Made by a program: the position numbers and the translations under genes. Under the pieces are notes generated by a model. The model was not told the origin of the DNA and searched no databases. It saw only the letters and a list, made by a program, of their open reading frames with translations. DNA of 64,000 nucleotides from positions 892,055 to 956,054 of the forward strand of contig NZ_FOIX01000001.1 of assembly GCF_900109615.1 (NCBI RefSeq), given 5' to 3'. The DNA comes from Kaistella antarctica. GTDB taxonomy: Bacteria > Bacteroidota > Bacteroidia > Flavobacteriales > Weeksellaceae. Below are positions 15,560-23,851 of this stretch, one piece after another (the stretch's first letter is position 1; each line of letters starts with the position of its first letter).

Positions 15560-17312
15560 TGTCTTCGATTTCTCCCATAATAATACCCTGTTTTTTCAGG
15601 ATTTTTGGGGTGATAAAGCCATAAAAGGCAACATAGATAAAACAAACTATAGGAACAACATAAGAAAAATGCGTCCAGGTGAGACCCATAATTCCTGCTT
15701 TGTCTGTAAGATCAAAATCACAAATGTATCCTTGAACCAAAGGAATAATTCCTCCACCTAAAATCATCATAATTAAGAATGACGATGCTTTCCCGGTGTT
15801 TTTTCCTAGACCCGCAATAGCAAGATCGAAGATGGCTGGCCACATAATCGAGCAAAAAAGGCCACCAGAAATGAAGAAATATTTGGCGATTTCTTTGTCT
15901 GGATAAACCAATCCTAAGAACATCATCACAGCGCCGGCTATTCCAAAAATCATCAATGTTTTACCAGCATTTTTTCCGCCTATGAAACTCATAATAATGA
16001 AAGCTACAATCCAAATTGCGTATATGTAGAATTGAGATACGCTTCTACCACTCAGTTCATTGGCAATGATAATGATAATAAAGGCAATGAAGGGAACAAT
16101 AAATTTAAGTACCATGTTGGATATTTTAGAAATATTAAAAACATTGATACTTCCATTCCATCGGCCAATCATTAAACTGCCCCAATATAAGGACACAAAG
16201 GGCGCAATATTATATTCTAATACGCCACCAAACTCTTTTGTATGAAGCAAAGCAGGCAGGTTACTAATAATCGAAACTTCTACACCTACGTACAGAAAAA
16301 TTGCCAGCATACCCAAATAGAGTTGAGGATACTTTAAAACACTAAACTTTTCAGAACCTTCGTCAATGATTGCTTCCTCCTCTTTTGCAGGATCTTCTAT
16401 TTTAGAAAAAAGCATGAAAATCGCCACCAATATAAATGCGATACCCAGAACGATGAAAGGTGTTTTTACTAATTTCAAATGCTCTTTCACAAAACCGATC
16501 GGGTAACTAATGTTGGTAGAACGCTGTTTGATTTCACCAAGTTTGGTTGAGTAAGCATCGACTTGGGATTCATCTGCAGAAGCATTTTGATCAATGGAAG
16601 TCATTTCCTTCTCCAGATCACTGATGTTTGTTTGTACAATTGAAATGACTTGATTCACCTTCGCCGGCTCGTCTTCATTATCAGTTCTTAATTCAAGAAT
16701 GTTTTTTGAAAGTTCCTCTTTGTGAATTTGATATTCATTTTTTACAACTTCAATTTTGGTTAAATTTTCATTCTTCGGTGTAGACTCTTCTTTGTTTCCC
16801 ATCCCAAACAAAGCAATCCCAACGAGGATCGGTCCGATGGTCGTTCCTAAGGAATTGATTCCACCTGCCATGGTCAATCGATGGGCACCGGTTTGAGCAC
16901 TTCCCATTTTTATGGCTAGTGGATTCGCAACAATTTGCTGAACAGAAAACCCTAATCCTACGATAAATAAAGCAGTTAAGAAAAACCAGAAACTAGCTGC
17001 AGACGCTGCTGGAACAAAGAGAAATGCTCCAATAGCAGAAATAACCAAACCGACCGCAAGAGTTTTTTTATACCCAAATTTTTGTAAAATATCAGTTTTA
17101 ATCGAAATAATAAAGAAGATAACGGATCCCACAAAATAAGCAACGTAGAAAGCCCAAGCCACTAACTGACTCTGAACTTGTGACAGCACAAACCATTTTT
17201 TGAAAACCGGAATTAAAATATCATTACTCGCGGCTACAAATCCCCAAAAAAAGAAAACGACAATTAAGGAGAGAAATTGAGACCATTTGGTCTGTTGCTG
17301 GTTATTATTCAT
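15549..17312 (-). CDS. Sugar-type MFS transporter with a charged insert
   Basis: I start the protein at 17312 (MNNNQQQTKWSQFLS), 587 residues. The N-terminal half (VVFFFWGFVAASNDILIPVFK, with LTMAGGINSLGTTIGP) matches the FucP/sugar:proton symporter branch of the major facilitator superfamily. Between TM6 and TM7 lies a highly charged segment of about 85 residues, roughly residues 180-265 (such as YQIHKEELSKNILELR and SDLEKEMTSID), predicted to form a coiled coil on the cytoplasmic side. Typical members are about 420-440 residues, so this insert accounts for the extra length. The substrate is unknown. It overlaps the DUF3810 gene by 11 bases. Confidence 0.85.
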   Translation of the reverse strand: MNNNQQQTKWSQFLSLIVVFFFWGFVAASNDILIPVFKKWFVLSQVQSQLVAWAFYVAYFVGSVIFFIISIKTDILQKFGYKKTLAVGLVISAIGAFLFVPAASAASFWFFLTALFIVGLGFSVQQIVANPLAIKMGSAQTGAHRLTMAGGINSLGTTIGPILVGIALFGMGNKEESTPKNENLTKIEVVKNEYQIHKEELSKNILELRTDNEDEPAKVNQVISIVQTNISDLEKEMTSIDQNASADESQVDAYSTKLGEIKQRSTNISYPIGFVKEHLKLVKTPFIVLGIAFILVAIFMLFSKIEDPAKEEEAIIDEGSEKFSVLKYPQLYLGMLAIFLYVGVEVSIISNLPALLHTKEFGGVLEYNIAPFVSLYWGSLMIGRWNGSINVFNISKISNMVLKFIVPFIAFIIIIIANELSGRSVSQFYIYAIWIVAFIIMSFIGGKNAGKTLMIFGIAGAVMMFLGLVYPDKEIAKYFFISGGLFCSIMWPAIFDLAIAGLGKNTGKASSFLIMMILGGGIIPLVQGYICDFDLTDKAGIMGLTWTHFSYVVPIVCFIYVAFYGFITPKILKKQGIIMGEIEDSAH

Positions 17313-17358
17313 ACAATTATTATTAGTTAAGGAAAACAAATATACCTAATTTATTGCC

Positions 17359-18084
17359 TCAAATTGAGGATTCTAAAACATTTTTAATTTTATGATGTGC
17401 TTCTTCTTTTAGTGATATAATCGATTGGTTAGGCTCTATAATATCATTAAAAAACACCTTTACTTTCCCTGGATGTCCCTTAGAATAATCGAAAGGAAAC
17501 ATCTTCTTTAAACCAGCAAACGTAAAAACTGCGATGGGCGCCTGATATTTTGAAGCAAGGGTAAAGGCGCCATCTTTAAAGGAATCGAGGATTACCGAAG
17601 TATCATCTGGAACACCACCTTCTGGAAAGATGACAATGCTTTGTCCTTCTTCCATTCTTTCGGCACAGCGGCGATAGACATCTGCGCGACTGCGAGCAGA
17701 AGTTCGGTCGACCATGACGCAGATTCTCTTGTAGATGATCCCGAAAATAGGAATTTTTACCAGTTCTTTTTTACCAACATAAACCAGCGGATTGTGTGGC
17801 ATTAAAATGCAAGGCAACATAACATCAATTATAGAGGTGTGGTTTGAAATAAAGACATACTGTCTATTTCTATCAATTTTCTTTTCGGTAAGATTGATCA
17901 GTTCATAGCGGAATCCCATGCCGTAAAACATGCCAAAACACCAAAGGCGCATAAAGAAATAGGCATGCGGATAATGTTCCTTTTTAATGGAGAAAAGCAA
18001 AACCGGAATCCCCATAACGATGGTTAAAACTGCTCCCAAAATCATCATCCAACCTCGCCAGATATAGTTTAAAACTTTTATCAT
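17359..18084 (-). CDS. plsC: 1-acyl-sn-glycerol-3-phosphate acyltransferase
   Basis: The 241-residue protein has an N-terminal hydrophobic anchor and the acyltransferase motifs: SNHTSIIDVML (the H-x4-D catalytic motif), VDRTSARSRADVYRR, and FPEGGVPDD (the EGT-type substrate motif). The family transfers an acyl chain to lysophosphatidic acid at the inner membrane in phospholipid synthesis. Length and motifs are normal. An acyltransferase for another lysolipid (for example ornithine or glycine lipids in Bacteroidota) is possible. Confidence 0.88.
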   Translation of the reverse strand: MIKVLNYIWRGWMMILGAVLTIVMGIPVLLFSIKKEHYPHAYFFMRLWCFGMFYGMGFRYELINLTEKKIDRNRQYVFISNHTSIIDVMLPCILMPHNPLVYVGKKELVKIPIFGIIYKRICVMVDRTSARSRADVYRRCAERMEEGQSIVIFPEGGVPDDTSVILDSFKDGAFTLASKYQAPIAVFTFAGLKKMFPFDYSKGHPGKVKVFFNDIIEPNQSIISLKEEAHHKIKNVLESSI

Positions 18085-18144
18085 TTATTTTTAAAAATTA
18101 CTTTTTATCTAAATTATCAAATAGCTGTAAATCATTTTTACTGT

Positions 18145-18603
18145 TTAACCATTGAAAATAACTTTTTTCTTCAAGGTGTAGTTCAATATTGAAACCAGCA
18201 GAATCGCGGCTATTTTACTTAAAATTTCCTGACTAATTACCAAGAATCCTAAATCAAGATGTTCTTTAAAGACTACTCTAAAGAAGACCTGAAAGAATGC
18301 TAAACTCAGTAAAGTAGAGAAGAATGAAATGATCATAAAGTAAACAAACTCTTTTCGTTTCGAATGTTTGCCCCGTTCGAAAACAAACCAGATGCTCAGA
18401 AAATAATTGGTAATAATTCCGCAGGTTGTAGAGAAGATATTACTTAAGGGAAAGTGAATCCCATGAAAGTTATTTTCCTGAGAAAAGATTAAAGGTAAAT
18501 TAACGCTGAATCCTTTAAATGAACTAATTTCTACCACAGCACTCAGTACTCCCGCAAGCACGAAAAGTAAAACCTGTTTTTGTTTAAGTATAAGTTCCTT
18601 CAT
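18145..18603 (-). CDS. GtrA family membrane protein
   Basis: The 152-residue protein has four predicted transmembrane helices and GtrA features: a first helix VLLFVLAGVLSAVVE, a central CGIITNYFLSIWFVFE (the NYxxSxxFVF-type motif) and a closing LNYTLKKKVIF. GtrA proteins are thought to move or help move polyprenyl-linked sugars across the membrane for cell-surface glycosylation. It follows the acyltransferase on the same strand by 60 bases. No glycosyltransferase partner is adjacent. Confidence 0.85.
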   Translation of the reverse strand: MKELILKQKQVLLFVLAGVLSAVVEISSFKGFSVNLPLIFSQENNFHGIHFPLSNIFSTTCGIITNYFLSIWFVFERGKHSKRKEFVYFMIISFFSTLLSLAFFQVFFRVVFKEHLDLGFLVISQEILSKIAAILLVSILNYTLKKKVIFNG

Positions 18604-18811
18604 CTTAGTAGCTGCAAATTTATAATTATATGTTAAACAATCAGAAAAACTTGTTAAAATATATTTTTAGTTCAAGATATTGTTTACTTTTAATTATTGA
18701 ATCAGAATTCTTATAGGTTTAATTGATCAGTTTCAAGTAGTTAATAGATTGATTATCCTAATGTCCAGTAGAAAATCACCAAATCTATTAATGCAATTAT
18801 TGATTATCAAA

Positions 18812-19063
18812 ATGACAACAGCAAGACCTTACAGAAAGTTTTTACCAGATCAAAAAAAAATTGAGGAATTAGAAAAAAATAGTCCTCGTTTTAAAAGAGT
18901 GTATGCAGAATATGAGCTAATGACCGATCAGCTGTGGGATATGGAAAATACGGATGGTCCTAATATTCCCGAAGATTTTGTGGAGGCTATTATCGTTCAA
19001 ACGGAATATTTGGAAGACGAAATTACTCACTGGCTTTTGAATGAAAATACATCTTCAAAGTAG
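18812..19063 (+). CDS. Small conserved-looking hypothetical protein
   Basis: I start at 18812, where MTTARPYRKFLPDQKKIEEL begins a coherent, acidic, helical protein of 83 residues. The upstream in-frame extension is low in quality. The rest (PRFKRVYAEYELMTDQLW, then DFVEAIIVQTEYLEDEITHWL) is predicted all-helical and cytoplasmic. I do not recognise a named family. The start codon is uncertain. Confidence 0.6.
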   Translation: MTTARPYRKFLPDQKKIEELEKNSPRFKRVYAEYELMTDQLWDMENTDGPNIPEDFVEAIIVQTEYLEDEITHWLLNENTSSK

Positions 19064-19222
19064 AACCGAAAATATTTCAAGAACTGCCAATGATTTTTTG
19101 AGTCAAAGTTTAGTAAGGTGAGTAACAGATCTCATTTTACCCCGATGAGAACTATTGATTTTCTATGTTAAGTTTTAAGTTCTCCGATGGCACTTTAACT
19201 TTAATGAACCTGCGCTTTTCCT

Positions 19223-19230
19223 TATCTTTG
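19223..19230 (+). promoter_or_regulatory. -7 element of the CCA-adding-type enzyme gene
   Basis: TATCTTTG lies 44 bases before the start codon at 19274 and matches the TAnnTTTG consensus. Confidence 0.65.
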
Positions 19231-19273
19231 CCTAAATTAAAAATTCGGTCTTTAGGGTTCGGACTTCAAGCTT

Positions 19274-20695
19274 ATGAATATCAATCTTACTCAAAATAAA
19301 AATTTCAAACTTTTCAAACTTATTTCAGAAGTTGCCGAAAAAAATGATCAGACTGTTTTTATTGTTGGTGGTTATGTTCGAGATTTATTAATGAAGAGAA
19401 AAACACCAACCGATATTGATTTTGTTACCGAAAGCAACGGTATGTCGTTGGCAAAATCAATCGCCTCCGAAATTCAGCCTTCGCCCACAGTGACCATTTT
19501 CAAAAATTATGGCACGGCAATGTTTAAATTTCAAGGTCTTGATTTAGAATTTGTTGGTGCCCGAAAAGAAAGTTATGCTGAAGATTCCCGCAAGCCTTCC
19601 GTAGAAACCGGTACATTAGACGATGATCAAAAACGCCGGGACTTCACCATTAACTCTTTGGCAATTTCTTTAAATAAAGAAAACTTTGGAGACTTGATTG
19701 ATCCTTTTGATGGTGTTCTTGATATCAAAAAGAAAATTCTCCGTACGCCTTTAGAACCCAGCCAAACTTATTCCGATGATCCTCTACGAATGATGCGCGC
19801 GATTCGTTTTGCTTCAACCTTAAATTTCACCATCGAAGAAGATTCTCTGAAGGCGATAAAGCAAGAGGTGGACAGAGTCAAAATCGTTTCTATGGAAAGG
19901 ATTATGGTTGAATTTAATAAAATTATGCTCTCAGAAAAACCTTCTGTTGGTTTAAAATTAATGGAGGAAACAGGCATTTTAGATTTAGTCATGCCCGAAC
20001 TTACCGCCCTAAAAGGCATCGAAGAGGTTGACGGACAAACCCACAAAGACAATTTTTGGCACACCTTAGAAGTTGTTGATAATATTTCCAAACATACCGA
20101 AAATCTTTGGCTCAGATGGGCAGCTCTGCTACACGACGTGGGGAAAGCGCCAACCAAGAAATTTTTAGATGGAAGCGGCTGGACTTTTCACGGTCATGAA
20201 TTCCTGGGTTCTAAAATGGTGAAGTCCCTTTTTTATCGTTTAAAATTACCCTTAGGAAACGATATGAAATATGTTCAGAAGCTGGTTAAACTTTCATCGC
20301 GACCGATTGCTTTAATTGATGACGGAACTTCTGATTCTGCGCTGCGAAGACTTTTGTTTGATGCTGGCGAAGATTTAGAAGATTTATTTATTTTGAACAA
20401 AGCCGATATTACCACTAAAAATTCCTCAAAGCAGGCAAAGTTTAAAAAGAATTTTGAATATGTCGCTTCGAAAATTAAAGAGGTGGAAGAGAAAGATCAA
20501 GTTCGAAATTTTCAACCGCCCATTTCTGGTGAAGAGATTATGGAACTCTTTAATTTAAAACCCGGCAGAGAAATCGGAATTTTAAAAGAGAAAGTAAAAG
20601 AAGCTATTTTGGAAGGCGAAATTGGAAATGATAAAGACGAAGCGAGAAATTTCGTAATCAAAGAAGGCGAAACTTTAGGCCTAATTCTCGCCTAA
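19274..20695 (+). CDS. tRNA nucleotidyltransferase / poly(A) polymerase with HD domain
   Basis: The 473-residue protein has the class II nucleotidyltransferase head: FIVGGYVRDLLM and TDIDFVTES (the DxD metal site, about residues 43-48), RKESYAEDSRKPSVE and RRDFTINSLAI. An RNA-binding middle domain and an HD hydrolase domain with LLHDVGKAPTKK and HGHEFLG follow. It is expected to add or repair the CCA end of tRNAs. The HD domain is common in this bacterial subgroup and may act as a phosphatase. It is preceded by its own promoter and followed by a bidirectional terminator. Confidence 0.92.
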   Translation: MNINLTQNKNFKLFKLISEVAEKNDQTVFIVGGYVRDLLMKRKTPTDIDFVTESNGMSLAKSIASEIQPSPTVTIFKNYGTAMFKFQGLDLEFVGARKESYAEDSRKPSVETGTLDDDQKRRDFTINSLAISLNKENFGDLIDPFDGVLDIKKKILRTPLEPSQTYSDDPLRMMRAIRFASTLNFTIEEDSLKAIKQEVDRVKIVSMERIMVEFNKIMLSEKPSVGLKLMEETGILDLVMPELTALKGIEEVDGQTHKDNFWHTLEVVDNISKHTENLWLRWAALLHDVGKAPTKKFLDGSGWTFHGHEFLGSKMVKSLFYRLKLPLGNDMKYVQKLVKLSSRPIALIDDGTSDSALRRLLFDAGEDLEDLFILNKADITTKNSSKQAKFKKNFEYVASKIKEVEEKDQVRNFQPPISGEEIMELFNLKPGREIGILKEKVKEAILEGEIGNDKDEARNFVIKEGETLGLILA

Positions 20696-20714
20696 TACAT
20701 TTTAGAAAAAAAGC

Positions 20715-20752
20715 AAAAGCCCTTTCAAATATCTTTGAAAGGGCTCTTTAAT
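20715..20752. terminator. Bidirectional terminator between convergent genes
   Basis: AGCCCTTTCAAA-TATC-TTTGAAAGGGCT (20718-20745) is a 12-bp perfect stem. T-rich tails follow on both strands. It serves the gene ending at 20695 and the B12-related operon ending at 20768. Confidence 0.88.
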
Positions 20753-20767
20753 TACAAAGAAAAACTG

Positions 20768-21817
20768 TTAGTTTTTGTAAAAACCATTGGTTCCGATTCC
20801 TGTAGTTAGTGTCTTTAGCAAAGTTCCGGTCAGACTGTAAATTCTGGTTTTACTGTCTGAAGAGAAAGTTGGATCTGCCACGAACACATTTCCATTAATG
20901 ACATTGAAGCCATAAATATTGTTCGCAGTTACCGAAAATAATTCATTGGCTGTATTTCCAGTAATGTTAAATACTTTTTTTGCTGACGAAATCATATAGA
21001 TTTTGTTTTGATCAATTGCTAATTTTAAACCTCCAGCAACATTCTCGAAAGATATCTTTTCCGCAATTCCAGTTGAAGCAGCGATTTTGTAAAAGTTAGA
21101 AGTGCTGTCGTTTGAAGTAAGAACATACACGAAATTAGCATCAGAAGTCATGTCTTTAATTATGAATTCATCGTTCAAAGTAATCACTTTATCAACTTCA
21201 TTAGTCAGCGGATTAATCCTTGTAATGGTATGTCCAGTCGGCAATTCATTGTAGCTTGCATCGTACGTTGACCCATCAGTTTGAATGTAAATGTAATTGC
21301 TTGAGCTCGTAATTCTTTCGGCATAACGATCGAAATTAATGCTTTTTACAAAATTGTCGGCGTTATCGTAAATGTTCACTTTTCTTACACTGAAAAAATC
21401 ATTGTTGGTGATATAAGTGTGATTATTGGCAAAAGCAATATAGCGAGGCGTGCTCAAATTAGCGGTAATAGAATTGGTCTTTTTAAAAGTATAGCGGTTG
21501 ACGATTTCTACTTTGTTCGGAACGTTTAAAACCAAATACGCTAAATCTCCCTTGAATCCGACACTTTGAAATACATTTCCTAAAACTGCATTTCCATTAT
21601 TGGTTTTGAAAATGTTGTCTTCTTGTTTGGCAAAATCATTTGAAAAATAGGAAACACTGGCAGTTGGCGTAGAAAATCCACCTTCATTGGTAATTAAAAT
21701 TCCATTTTCATAAGCTCCTTTTGGAATTGCTTCTTCATAGTTGTCTTCATTTCTACAAGAAATGTTGAATAGTAGAGTTAAGGCGAAAGCGGATGCAATC
21801 AGTTTCGAAATTTTCAT
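20768..21817 (-). CDS. YncE/DUF5074 beta-propeller lipoprotein of the B12 operon
   Basis: The 349-residue protein has a lipoprotein signal (MKISKLIASAFALTLLFNIS then C) and repeated beta-propeller strands (such as LVLNVPNKVEIVNRYTFKK and YVLTSNDSTSNFYKI). It ends with a DUF5074-like close, YSLTGTLLKTLTTGIGTNG. Proteins of this type are surface or periplasmic lipoproteins. It lies 10 bases after a TonB receptor gene that is preceded by a cobalamin riboswitch, so it is probably co-transcribed and helps corrinoid capture; that role is inferred from context. Confidence 0.85.
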   Translation of the reverse strand: MKISKLIASAFALTLLFNISCRNEDNYEEAIPKGAYENGILITNEGGFSTPTASVSYFSNDFAKQEDNIFKTNNGNAVLGNVFQSVGFKGDLAYLVLNVPNKVEIVNRYTFKKTNSITANLSTPRYIAFANNHTYITNNDFFSVRKVNIYDNADNFVKSINFDRYAERITSSSNYIYIQTDGSTYDASYNELPTGHTITRINPLTNEVDKVITLNDEFIIKDMTSDANFVYVLTSNDSTSNFYKIAASTGIAEKISFENVAGGLKLAIDQNKIYMISSAKKVFNITGNTANELFSVTANNIYGFNVINGNVFVADPTFSSDSKTRIYSLTGTLLKTLTTGIGTNGFYKN

Positions 21818-21827
21818 TTTTATAAAT

Positions 21828-23654
21828 TTAAAAGTTAATTAATAGGTTAGCGCTGTAATTCCTCTTTGGTAGAGGAAAGTAGGCGGTGGTTTCATAGATC
21901 TCATTGAAGATATTGTGCACTTTAAAACCGATTTTATAATGTTTTAAAACCGAGAAGTTGAGTCCAGAATTCATAACAAAATAAGATTGAATGGCATCAC
22001 TCAGTTTTTCGTTATCGCTCGTATAAGTCAAGCCATTAAACATTCCCTGAAGAAATAATTCTACAAAATGATAGGAATAGGTTGCATTCCCAAAGATTTT
22101 ATGTGGAGGAACGTAAGCTAGAAGTTGATCGGTTTCCAAGTTTTTAGAATGCGTGAATAGGTAGCCAACTGAAAATTTAGTTTGGCTTTTTCCGAAGTCT
22201 TTGGCAAAATCTAACTGTGATTCTAGGCCGTACGATTCGACATTGTTGGTGTTGATTGGCGCCCAAATTCCTTTTGAATTAGGCAGCCACCGAATCATAT
22301 CATTAATCTTGATATAATAAGGAGTAAGATTCAATTTGAAATTACCGTATTTAAAATTGTTTCCAAGATCCGCTTGGTGTGAAATTTCAGATTTTAAATC
22401 TAAGTTTCCGCCTGGTTGCCAATACAAATCGTTGAATGACGGATTTCTAAAATTTTTGGAAATATTTAAAACAATAGAATACCAATTATTAACAGCCATT
22501 TTTCCTGAGAAAGAAAATAAAATTGGAGTTTCTATCAGCTCGATGAAATCTTTTTTGATACCCGCTTCAAAATTAAATTTACGAGCGGGATTCCATCTTA
22601 ATAAGCCAGCGATAGATCCAGCATTTCTTTCCACATTTTTGATTCCTGATTGGTAACCTTCCGCTTGATCTAATTTGTATTCACCAATAAAATTGAAAGC
22701 CAATTGATCATTGAGAAAATAATTAAAATCATTTTTAGTTAAATAGGTTTGCGAAGTTCCACCACTGCTTTTTGGTCGATCAATATGGTCAAAATATTGA
22801 AATTCATCTTCGAGATACGCGACTTTAAAGCTGTTCTGTATTTTTGTCGAATTGTAATTCCAACTAACCAAACTTCGGAAACTGTCAGTAAAATATTTTG
22901 TCTTCGAATAATCTTCCGACCGAACAGGATAGTGCTGAACGCCATCGTATATTTGAGTCTGCCAAAAAATAGTGTTCTGAGAATTTATTTTATAAGCCGC
23001 CCCAAGATTAAAAGTTCGGTTATCATATTGACCATTCAAGTTGATATAATCTTCTTCTGGAATTTCATAATTATTATCGCTGCTAACCAAATTTCCAGAC
23101 ACTTTTATCGATAGTCGATCATCGCTATAAGAAGCTTTCAGTAAAGAATTAAAAGTATTGAAGGATCCGTATTCCGCAAACATAGTCGTTCTAAATCCTT
23201 TATTAAAGGCGAGTACATTGTTAAGATGAATAGAACCACCGATGGCACCGCTTCCATAAATCACACTGCCACCGCCTGATTTTACTTCGAGTTGATCATA
23301 ACCCAGAAGACTCAGATTATTCATATCACCCTGACCCAGAAAAGTTGAATTGATGTTGATTCCGTTCCAAACAAATGCGGTTTGCTGCGCCGTAGTTCCG
23401 CGGAAGGAAGGAGATGAAACCATTCCTCGTCCGTTTTCCTTAATGTAAACCGGAGATTGAAAACGTAATACTTCCGAAAGATTCGTCGTGTTTTTCAACA
23501 AATCTTCTTGACTTAATGTTTCAATTTTTTGAAATTTTTTCGAATTCTTCAACTGATTGTCGAAGATATAAACCGTGTCGATTTCTTTCTCCTGAGCAAA
23601 ACTCAAAAAAAAACAAAAAAGGAATGCTACGGAAAATTGGTATTTTATCGTCAT
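21828..23654 (-). CDS. TonB-dependent outer-membrane receptor, likely cobalamin (BtuB-like)
   Basis: The 608-residue protein has a signal peptide (ending FAQ), a TonB plug domain (SPSFRGTTAQQTAFVWNGI, then LEVKSGGGSVIYGSGAIGG), and a 22-strand-type barrel ending in the C-terminal Phe of LLINF. A SusC-type extension is absent and the size fits BtuB. The upstream cobalamin riboswitch strongly suggests that the substrate is vitamin B12 or another corrinoid. The receptor takes the ligand across the outer membrane using TonB energy. No BtuCDF-type inner-membrane transporter is nearby. Confidence 0.9.
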   Translation of the reverse strand: MTIKYQFSVAFLFCFFLSFAQEKEIDTVYIFDNQLKNSKKFQKIETLSQEDLLKNTTNLSEVLRFQSPVYIKENGRGMVSSPSFRGTTAQQTAFVWNGININSTFLGQGDMNNLSLLGYDQLEVKSGGGSVIYGSGAIGGSIHLNNVLAFNKGFRTTMFAEYGSFNTFNSLLKASYSDDRLSIKVSGNLVSSDNNYEIPEEDYINLNGQYDNRTFNLGAAYKINSQNTIFWQTQIYDGVQHYPVRSEDYSKTKYFTDSFRSLVSWNYNSTKIQNSFKVAYLEDEFQYFDHIDRPKSSGGTSQTYLTKNDFNYFLNDQLAFNFIGEYKLDQAEGYQSGIKNVERNAGSIAGLLRWNPARKFNFEAGIKKDFIELIETPILFSFSGKMAVNNWYSIVLNISKNFRNPSFNDLYWQPGGNLDLKSEISHQADLGNNFKYGNFKLNLTPYYIKINDMIRWLPNSKGIWAPINTNNVESYGLESQLDFAKDFGKSQTKFSVGYLFTHSKNLETDQLLAYVPPHKIFGNATYSYHFVELFLQGMFNGLTYTSDNEKLSDAIQSYFVMNSGLNFSVLKHYKIGFKVHNIFNEIYETTAYFPLPKRNYSANLLINF

Positions 23655-23689
23655 TATTCAGGCCTTTCCTCCGAAAGCATTTTTTAAGT

Positions 23690-23827
23690 TAAAACTTTCA
23701 GCAAGGTCTCCTGACTTTCACAAAACTGCACCTTCCCGATTGCTCAGTGGTTGTGTCGCAGTTTCCTAATGGTGATTTACAGTTGCGGGGACAGTTTGTG
23801 ATTTGCACACAATTCCCTTCTCTAAAA
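23690..23827 (-). promoter_or_regulatory. Cobalamin (B12) riboswitch
   Basis: Read on the minus strand, the leader shows the AdoCbl-aptamer landmarks in order: GAAGGGAAT, CTGTCCCCGCAACTGTAA, CCACTG, ATCGGGAAGG and the B12-box AGTCAGGAGACC. It lies between a -7 box and the TonB receptor start at 23654. The ribosome binding site GGAGGA sits in the loop of a small hairpin (GCTTT...AAAGGC) just past the aptamer, so ligand binding probably represses translation. Confidence 0.95.
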
Positions 23828-23833
23828 GCACTG

Positions 23834-23841
23834 CAAAGATA
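23834..23841 (-). promoter_or_regulatory. -7 element driving the riboswitch operon
   Basis: TATCTTTG on the minus strand matches TAnnTTTG. It places the transcription start about 7 bases before the aptamer. Confidence 0.75.
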
Positions 23842-23851
23842 GTAATTTCCT

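Noticed and set aside
22336..23114. Long plus-strand open frames inside the TonB receptor gene
   Set aside because: They are shadows of a well-supported receptor gene and have no domains.
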